Origin: Collybia mongolica
Taxonomy: Eukaryota; Basidiomycota; Agaricomycetes; Agaricales; Clitocybaceae
DNA length: 64,000 nt
Assembly (NCBI GenBank): GCA_013420905.1
Contig: JAAXNY010000005.1
Coordinates: forward strand, 1,612,001-1,676,000
Direction: 5' to 3'
The notes under the pieces were generated by a model. That model worked only from the letters and a program-made list of their open reading frames with translations, searched no databases and was not told where the DNA came from. Of this stretch, positions 57,691-64,000 are shown in pieces. A program made the translations under genes and the position numbers. Position 1 is the stretch's first letter. The number at the start of each line of letters is the position of its first letter.

Positions 57691-58071
57691 GGCGGTGTGT
57701 GAGATGATAGCCTAGGATGATACGAGAGCAGATGATAGATAATAATTGTTCACGAGTTCGAATTCATGAGATAATCAAGGGTTATCAGGCGGGAACGGAG
57801 GTCACAGTGGTCGACGGAGCTTGAAATTTATATTAATTATTTGGGACGCATCAACACGTGAAGTTGGTTTCTGTGCTCTGCCCCAAACCAACCACCCAGC
57901 GCTGCTGCCTCATCGTCGTTCCGACGTCGTCGTCGTCCACCCCAACGACCAGTGCAGCTGCCTCTCGACGCCGTCCATCGTGACCACCACCTTCTCTTGC
58001 CTTCCTTGGCACTTCCTTTCGTTTTCATTCACTCCCGCAGGATCCTTCGTTCTTTTTTATAATTCAATAAA
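57691..58071. promoter_or_regulatory. Divergent promoter region
   Basis: 381 bp between the head-to-head isochorismatase-like and serine-rich genes. The 150 bp before 58072 are CT-rich, ending CAATAAAATG at the start codon. Confidence 0.45.
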
Positions 58072-61000
58072 ATGACAAGTTATATCATGGACCCCTTGCC
58101 TTCTATTGTCAATCAAAGTGATGAGGTTGCTGTAAAGAATAGGGTATGTTCTATCTTAATTTATGCACGGACGATCGGCTTATCTACCTAACTTGAAGTT
58201 TGAATCATTCAAACTCGGCAAAGGTCTGCCCTCCAATATGGCCCAGAAGCACTCTCATGCACGCTCTCATTCTCGCAACGCCTCTATCTCGTCTTCAGTC
58301 TCTTCGATGTCTTTTTCAATTTCTTCCAAGTCCATGAACGCTGCTGACATGTCTACTCTTTCTCTTCCACAACACAACACCAATCCTGGACCACCTTCAA
58401 AGCGTAATTCCCACCATCGGCGCCGGTCTTCTGTCTCTACTCGTCACGAATCAGCGGAGATGATGGGTGTAGCTGTTCCTGACCTTCCGCCGTCAACTTC
58501 TGAAGACAACATCAATCTTGGGGAAAAGGATTCAATACGCCGACGTGCTCTGTGGGCGCTTGAAGGCAAACCCGATGTGTCGTATTCTAAGGTTGAGATT
58601 CCAGAACTTTCCACACCCATTATGGAGAAAATGATGTTCGACTTTTGTACGTAACATTGCCAGCGCATTGCCTTCTTTTGCTCATTTGCAAAACGATAGC
58701 GTCAAAGCCATCCGTGTCCCAAAGCTCTGTACCGAGCTATGGGACGGGCCTCAACACTTTAATGTCGAATAAACGGGACTCATTCAAGCTTCTCGCCTCT
58801 TCATCGTCTTCCAAGGATCCACTTCACACTTTGGTCGAAGAAGAGGAAGAGGAGGACGACGGATTTACTAAACAAGAAGCTGCTGTCCCTGCCGCGGGGA
58901 CTCCCATACCAAAGGAGCCCATCACGCCTTCTGTTGCAGTCACGAAAGCCACGCCGTCTCGACCCCGTCCTGCAAACCTAAGTCTTCGTCCCTTATCCTT
59001 GACACCTGAGAATTTCGTCAATACAGTATCAGGGCTTCCAACCCCTTCTCTCACTCCAAGCCCTCGGATAGGACTTAAATCCCTTGCTCTTGCCCCATCA
59101 TCAAGTATCATCGATGATTCCATGAAATGTATGAATGTCATAACAACACGACAGTCCATCACACCGTCCCCGGCATCCCGGCGACTTTCCCTTAATCTCA
59201 GTATTGCAGCACACGAGACGTCCTCTCCGGAAGATGACAAGCCCAATCGCCGAAGTAGTATCTCGTACAAGTCGTCATCCTCATCTTCATGCAATGGAGT
59301 TGCAACGAATTATGCCGGTTTACCAACCCCAGAAATGACGCCCACTTCATTTGATCGGCGCTATTCTATATCTGGAAGTCGGCGGAGCAGCACAAGCAGC
59401 GGTGAAGAGGATTTTTTCCCCAACCACCCGACGCAAACGAGGCCTCTCAGCGCGAGTGAACAGCATTTTCTCTTCAAATCGCATAATGCACTTTTGGCGC
59501 GGATAACGGACCTGGAACGGGCGTTATCTTCGAGGAGGTCGTCGGGTGGGTATTCAAACAACGGGAGTTCGCGGCCTGTTTCGATGGCTTCGGATATCTC
59601 GTCCTCGAGTGACTATGGCGTAAACGGAGAACCAAGTGATGAGATGTTGAGACTTGTCACTGATTTGAAGGCAGAGCGAGATGAGCTGAAGCGGGATGTG
59701 GATGGATGGAGAACCCGCGTTGGTGATATGGAGAAACAGTTGACTATTGTGACAGGAAGAGTCGAAGCTGAGAGGAGGGATGCATGGGTGGCGAGGTCAA
59801 TGTCTGGTATGTTAGAGGTTGAGAAGTCGCACCTACAAAGGAGGTGTGAGGAGATTGAGAAGACAGTCGCGGGTCTAGAGGGAGAGAAGGAGGCTTTGAA
59901 GAAGGAGAACAGTGGGGCGAAGCAGAGAATTTCCTCTTTGGAGGAAGAACTTGAGCAGGTCAAGCGGCAGTTGGAGGAAGAGAGGAAATTCAGGGATATC
60001 AGCAATGACATAATGGCAACCCCCACCTCAAGAACACCTGAACCTCGCCCTCGGGCTGTAGCCTACTCTTTGAAGAGAGGTCTTGGCTTCTCGTCAGTCG
60101 ATTCTAATTCAACCACTGACGTTGAGGATTCTTTCGAAGCCACGCACAAGTTTGGATTTTCACTCAATTCCGTCGCTGAGGAGGACGAAATGTTATCAGA
60201 GGAGGACAATGGTCTCGCCGGGTATGAAGATGAAGAGGATTCGGATGTCAGTATCAATTCTTCGTCCTCGTATGGTTCGGAGACCGGCTTCCCGAGGTCT
60301 GTGAGTCATCTCCAAACGGACTTCCCAGTATCTGTTGCACCCACTCCTGCCTCTCGCCCGACATCTTCAGCACCTGCACCTACAACCATACTCGCTCCCC
60401 GCCCCACCCACACCTCTAGGGCCTCGTTATCCAAAACCTGGACATTCCCCAAGGGAGCTCAAATTTCTGTCCCTCACGTGGACACGGAATCTGATGTAGA
60501 CAAGTTCTTCGGATGTTTAGAGGATATTGACGGAGACGGCAGTGCAGATTCGGCTCCTGCGTCACCATCAGCATACACATATGAGAAGAGCAAGGGCTTG
60601 TTCTCTAGTGGGTTTAAATACGGTGCTGATAACGATGAAGATTTCCCGTTCTTCTTCCCTGGTGGTGTCGGTGCCGTTGTAGAAGACAAGGGATTGGACA
60701 CTGTTGCCGAAGAAGAAGAGGATGAGGCTAAAACAGAGGTGGATGAAGAAGAAGACATGTTCGGTGATGTCGGAGGCATTCGCATCACATTTACCCCTCC
60801 TGAGGCGGACGAGACCTTCACTTCTGAGCGATCTCCCTCCCCAGTCAAGTCAGTCATCCCAACAATTAATTTCTTTGACGATATAGAGGAGGAAGAGGGG
60901 TCTGCGCCTTTCAGTTTCGGTCGCTCGGCCAAACCTGAGGTTTTTGAAGCTCCCAGGGTGGAAACTCCTAAGGTCGTGGTTTCGGCGCCAACGTCTATTT

Positions 61001-62013
61001 TGATCACGCCACCGTCTTCGGACCCACGTTCTGCAGCCCCCCGCGTTGCCTCTCCCTCTTCAATACCGCGCTCAAGGTTCAAATCGAAGTTTACACAGCC
61101 AGATTTAACAGCCACCACCCCTCCTAAGGCTTTGACCACTCCCATATCGCCTCCTAGAGGATATGCTACCAATGCATTCGTGACTCCTCCCAACAAGCGT
61201 GGAGGCGCCATGCCCTCTTTTATCCCTCAGCCTGTCTCATCACCTTCACCTATGCGTCATGCAACTACGACTTCAAGACAAAAAACTGCCCCCAGTTCAA
61301 CATTCATTCCTCAGCCCCAGCGCAAGCCGCTGACATTAGCAAAAAATACCAACCTGAACCAAAATGTCTCTTCTAATGTTACAAATGGTTCGACATTTAA
61401 GCCCCAGATTTCCGCCATGCGTACGTATTACTGATTTAGCACCTTCTGCTTAGACTCCACGATGAACGCTCGTTCTCTTCGTAGATCCTCTGACATACAC
61501 GCAGCGCATCTCAAGCGGTCGGTTTCAGAAATGAAGAGCATCGATCTTTCTGATCATTTCACACATCATAATATATCCACCCCTCCGATTCAAGAATACC
61601 TTGTTTCTCATGACCGTCTTCCCCATTCTTCTCCACTTGCTGCTTCGGCAGCACTTATTGCGACTTCATCATTCTCCTCAATCATGTCTTCCCCTCTGTC
61701 AGCTCGACTTTCATTCCAGACACTCACGAACTTTATTCCTATCCCCTGGTCAAATTCTATACCAGGATCCGCTCCGGCTAGCTCAACAGGGAACAGTGCT
61801 TATCGTAGCCAGTATCCTGCAAGCGACAGTCGTTCTACTATTCCATTATTGCAGGCAATACCTGCTATCGCTTCACGTAAGCGAGGCTATGTTTCGAAAG
61901 AGAGGCAGTTGGAGAAGTTAAGGAGTCGGTTTGAACGTGAAGGCTCGATGAAAATGAGGACATCTGTCATTATTTGTTGCGCAAAGTGTGATGACGAAGC
62001 GGTCTTCCTATAA
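58072..62013 (+). CDS. Large serine-rich coiled-coil protein, unknown function
   Basis: The start is MTSYIMDPLPSIVNQSDEVA. Introns fall at about 58144-58196, 58648-58700 and 61425-61454, giving roughly 1,265 residues. The N-terminal third is Ser/Pro/Thr-rich with repeated PTPSLTPSP-type motifs. A coiled coil of about 110 residues follows (LVTDLKAERDELKRDVDGWR ... ISSLEEELEQVKRQLEEERK). Next are acidic stretches (EEEDEAKTEVDEEEDMFGD), a Ser/Pro-rich region and a basic C-terminal tail (ASRKRGYVSKERQLEKLRSR) that ends with a small Cys cluster, IICCAKCDDEAVFL. The repeated Ser/Pro sites suggest heavy phosphorylation. No domain of known function was recognised. The last exon could instead belong to a second gene if the frame ends at 61434. 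Confidence 0.75.
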
Positions 62014-62581
62014 GGTCAGATTCTTTTCGTTCAAGAGTATATCTGGTTTTGAACGGTTGATTATTACACTAGTTGCCTCGCGCTTGGACATTGTTATTAT
62101 TTTTATTTCGTTGTACAGCATTTGGACTTGTTCTCACTCGCTTTGTACATTCATGGCCGTATCCCCATCACATCATGCCCCGCGCTTCCTACCTATGCTA
62201 CCTATGCCTCCAACTACCACACACGCATTCTACGACTCCCTGTTTTTCTTTTCTTTTCTTCTTTGCATCCAACGTTCTGGTTTGCATGTATCTTTTGGTC
62301 TTCATTATTTGAGGTAGCTTGATGCCCTCAACACAGGGAGGCTTCCCATGTACTCGTACGCACAACGCTTGAACCTTGGATTATTTTTCAAGGAATACCG
62401 TATGTCATTTTGAGGCAGTATGATCGATTTAGGGCCCAGTAAAATGGCCAAGACCCAAGGCCAAGGATCGGGGGCGGCCTAGAATGTCTTCCGGCTCCGT
62501 CCGCAAGCCGTGGGAACATATTCTGTTGTAAATTCTGCACTCTCGACTTTGGCGACCATCGTCACTTCATTCATACAAGAT
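62014..62581. other. Intergenic, 3' UTR and promoter
   Basis: 568 bp between two plus-strand genes, with T-rich and CT-rich stretches around 62090-62320. The overlapping short frames there look like UTR. No gene supported. Confidence 0.45.
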
Positions 62582-63070
62582 ATGTCCGCACGCCCTCCCC
62601 GCCCACCCTCAAAGTTCATGAAGAATTGGTTTGCCGTTGAGGTGTGTGCAACTCTCACGACCAGAAAATTCATAAGACTCACATCCATTTGACCAGGCGA
62701 TTCCGATGTAAGTAACTTCCGCATTGCAATTGGGATGGAAAGGCTGAGCAACCTGCCTTTAGTTATGTCATTATTGGCTCTGTTGTGACAGGAGCAGCCT
62801 GGTATACCTACCGCCTCTCTATGGGTTCTGGAGGTGAGTTCACTGCTCTTCACGACTCGGTTGTGACCTGACAAGTACCTTCAGTTGTCTGGACAAAAGC
62901 CAACCCCACACCCTGGAACAGTGTCGAGCAAGGCGAAAACACCAAGTTGATGGCAGTCAACCAAAAGTTTGACAAAAGGTTAGTGTGCACGCCCTCGTTA
63001 CAATGGTATCTGACGTGGAACTAACAAACTTTCCACCCTGTCATACAGCTGGTCGCGAGACAGACTATAA
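62582..63070 (+). CDS. Complex I MLRQ / B12D-family small membrane subunit
   Basis: Small single-helix proteins of the B12D/NDUFA4 family associate with mitochondrial respiratory complexes. Five exons (62582-62641, 62697-62707, 62763-62833, 62885-62978, 63049-63070) sum to 85 residues: MSARPPRPPSKFMKNWFAVE, then AIPIYVIIGSVVTGAAWYTY (membrane helix), RLSMGSGVVWTKANPTPWN, QGENTKLMAVNQKFDKSW and the end SRDRL. Length and helix position fit. Exon 2 is only 11 nt. An in-frame upstream GTG is not used, because the conserved protein begins at MSARPP. Confidence 0.88.
62697..62707 (+). other. 11-nt micro-exon in the MLRQ gene
   Basis: GCGATTCCGAT lies between TGACCAG and GTAAGT. It supplies Ala-Ile-Pro and two bases of the next Ile codon in VEAIPIYVIIG; skipping it would break the membrane helix frame. 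Confidence 0.7.
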
Positions 63071-63296
63071 ATTGTTGGAGCTAGAGGCAAACAGGATTGT
63101 GATTTATATGTACCCTCCCCCATGAATACATTTGCCATTTCAACAAATTCCTCTGATTTTTTAAGAAATAGGTGTCACGGGTTGTGACCACACATGGGTT
63201 AGGACCTAGGTATTAGTACAAGGATCCGATAGAGATGGCGTGATAGGCACTTTTGTGAGCACTGATCTTGATAAAAAATATTCTTCTTCCCCTAAG

Positions 63297-64000
63297 ATGG
63301 CCTCCCTTCCAATCCTTGAGGCCGACGACATTCCTCTTGAAGGATGTGCACTCGTGAGTTAGTTTGTCTCGTCACATGTTATCTTATTTCCAATCTCTGA
63401 ACAATCCGCGCCACAGAGCATACTTGATGGGCCTCTACAATTACCAGCGATAGTGTTTGGCGCAGGAGCCTTTTCGAATCAGTATAACACGAATGACCAT
63501 CTTGCGAGCAATACACCCCTAGAAACAGTTCGGCTTGCACTCCGGTAGGCTCGATTACCCCAATAACCTAGCTCAATCAACCAAGCACAATCTAGTTATG
63601 GCATCTGTGCATTCGACACATCAGTCTATTATGGGCCCTCAGAGATCGTCCTAGGTAATGCATTGCAAGCCGTTAAAGACGAGTTTCCTCGTTCCTCCTT
63701 TCAACTGGTATACCTCGGATATAGCCACCTTAAAATACACTAATATTCCCCGAGTAGATGACGAAGTGCGGTCGATTTGGCCAAGCGAACTTCGATTATT
63801 CCCCGACCACCATTCGCGAGAGCGTGAAACGCAGCTTGACTCGTTTACAAACTGAATATCTCGACACTGTCTACCTCCATGATGTTGAATATGTCGCTAC
63901 GCCTGTGATTCCGAAGACAACAGGTAATCATAGCACGGCTTTGGCGGAAGACAAAGAAAGATATGGACTAAGAGAAGGCAACGAAGGAAATATTAAGGGC
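63297..64000 (+). CDS. Aldo-keto reductase, D-arabinose 1-dehydrogenase-like (partial)
   Basis: The gene starts MASLPILEADDIPLEGCAL and continues past the window end. After a first intron: ILDGPLQLPAIVFGAGAFSN, LETVRLALRYGICAFDTSVY (catalytic Asp and Tyr of the AKR fold) and YGPSEIVLGNALQAVKDEFP. Then RSSFQL splices to TKCGRFG, followed by RESVKRSLTRLQTEYLDTVY, LHDVEYVATPVIPKTTGNHS and EDKERYGLREGNEG. This arrangement matches fungal Ara2-type NAD-dependent D-arabinose dehydrogenases, used for erythroascorbate synthesis. The start ATG is at 63297; the 3' part is missing. Confidence 0.85.

Noticed and set aside
60474..61211. Open frame of 245 codons antisense to the serine-rich coiled-coil gene
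   Set aside because: Its low-complexity Gly/Ser/Val composition mirrors the acidic, Ser/Pro-rich sense protein; no motif.
61425..61460. Stop of the serine-rich gene at 61434 with a separate small gene starting at 61462
   Set aside because: A GTACGT donor and CTTAG acceptor join the two frames smoothly (ISAM to HSTMNARSL), so one gene is more likely.
1..64000. CRISPR arrays, bacterial operons, riboswitches
   Set aside because: None expected in or seen in this intron-rich fungal sequence; no regularly spaced short direct repeats were found.

Overview
The window is nuclear DNA of a filamentous basidiomycete, most likely a mushroom-forming Agaricomycete. The genes are cut by many GT-AG introns of about 45-65 nt, often leaving very short exons. 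The gene content also fits: a DUF6534 membrane protein, an OrdA-like P450, a cytosolic-type GMC oxidoreductase, fungal Bem1 and Shg1, and Tnp2-type and Tc1-type DNA transposons. Exon chains below were assembled by eye from reading frames, conserved motifs and splice signals, so individual junctions may be off by a few bases.

Layout. 0.5-1.5 kb: a COMPASS Shg1-like gene. 1.9-10.8 kb: an accessory block on the minus strand with a P450 (heme cysteine apparently lost), a DUF6534 membrane protein and a GMC oxidoreductase. 12.5-14.1 kb: a seven-helix membrane protein. 14.4-43.4 kb: a gene-dense, mostly housekeeping stretch with mitochondrial L12, CCR4-NOT subunit NOT3/5, Bem1-like scaffold, complex I NDUFA12, L-2-hydroxyglutarate dehydrogenase, Cns1/TTC4 co-chaperone, ribosomal eS7, a Rab GTPase with a large insertion, AMMECR1, a mitochondrial PPR-like protein, ribosomal uL3, a flavin monooxygenase, a dienelactone hydrolase/NTF2-like protein, bystin and UDP-glucuronate decarboxylase. 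43.9-55.3 kb: a transposon nest. 56.8-64.0 kb: an isochorismatase-family hydrolase, a large serine-rich coiled-coil protein, a complex I MLRQ/B12D subunit and the start of a D-arabinose dehydrogenase-like aldo-keto reductase that runs off the end.

The transposon nest is the most unusual part. A decayed element of about 10.1 kb carries a Tnp2-type transposase and a companion ORF. It is bounded by short terminal inverted repeats and a perfect 8-bp target duplication (AAAAATAG). Two Tc1/mariner elements sit inside it. One has an intact 339-aa DD34E transposase. The other has a single premature stop. Both have terminal arms of 211-212 bp, each arm itself ending in an inverted copy of its tip. Next to the second element is a TACTGTA sequence that looks like a Tc1-type excision footprint; subtracting it and the element restores the Tnp2 reading frame. 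A 1-kb deleted pogo-like element lies just outside.

Functional links are mainly housekeeping. Three genes serve mitochondria or respiration in one 10-kb stretch (L12, NDUFA12, L2HGDH) and MLRQ is another complex I gene. Shg1 and NOT3/5 act in gene expression. eS7, uL3 and bystin act in ribosome production. Bem1-like, Rab and the seven-helix protein act in polarity, traffic and signalling. The oxidases at the left could form a small catabolic or secondary-metabolism group, but the context alone does not prove it.
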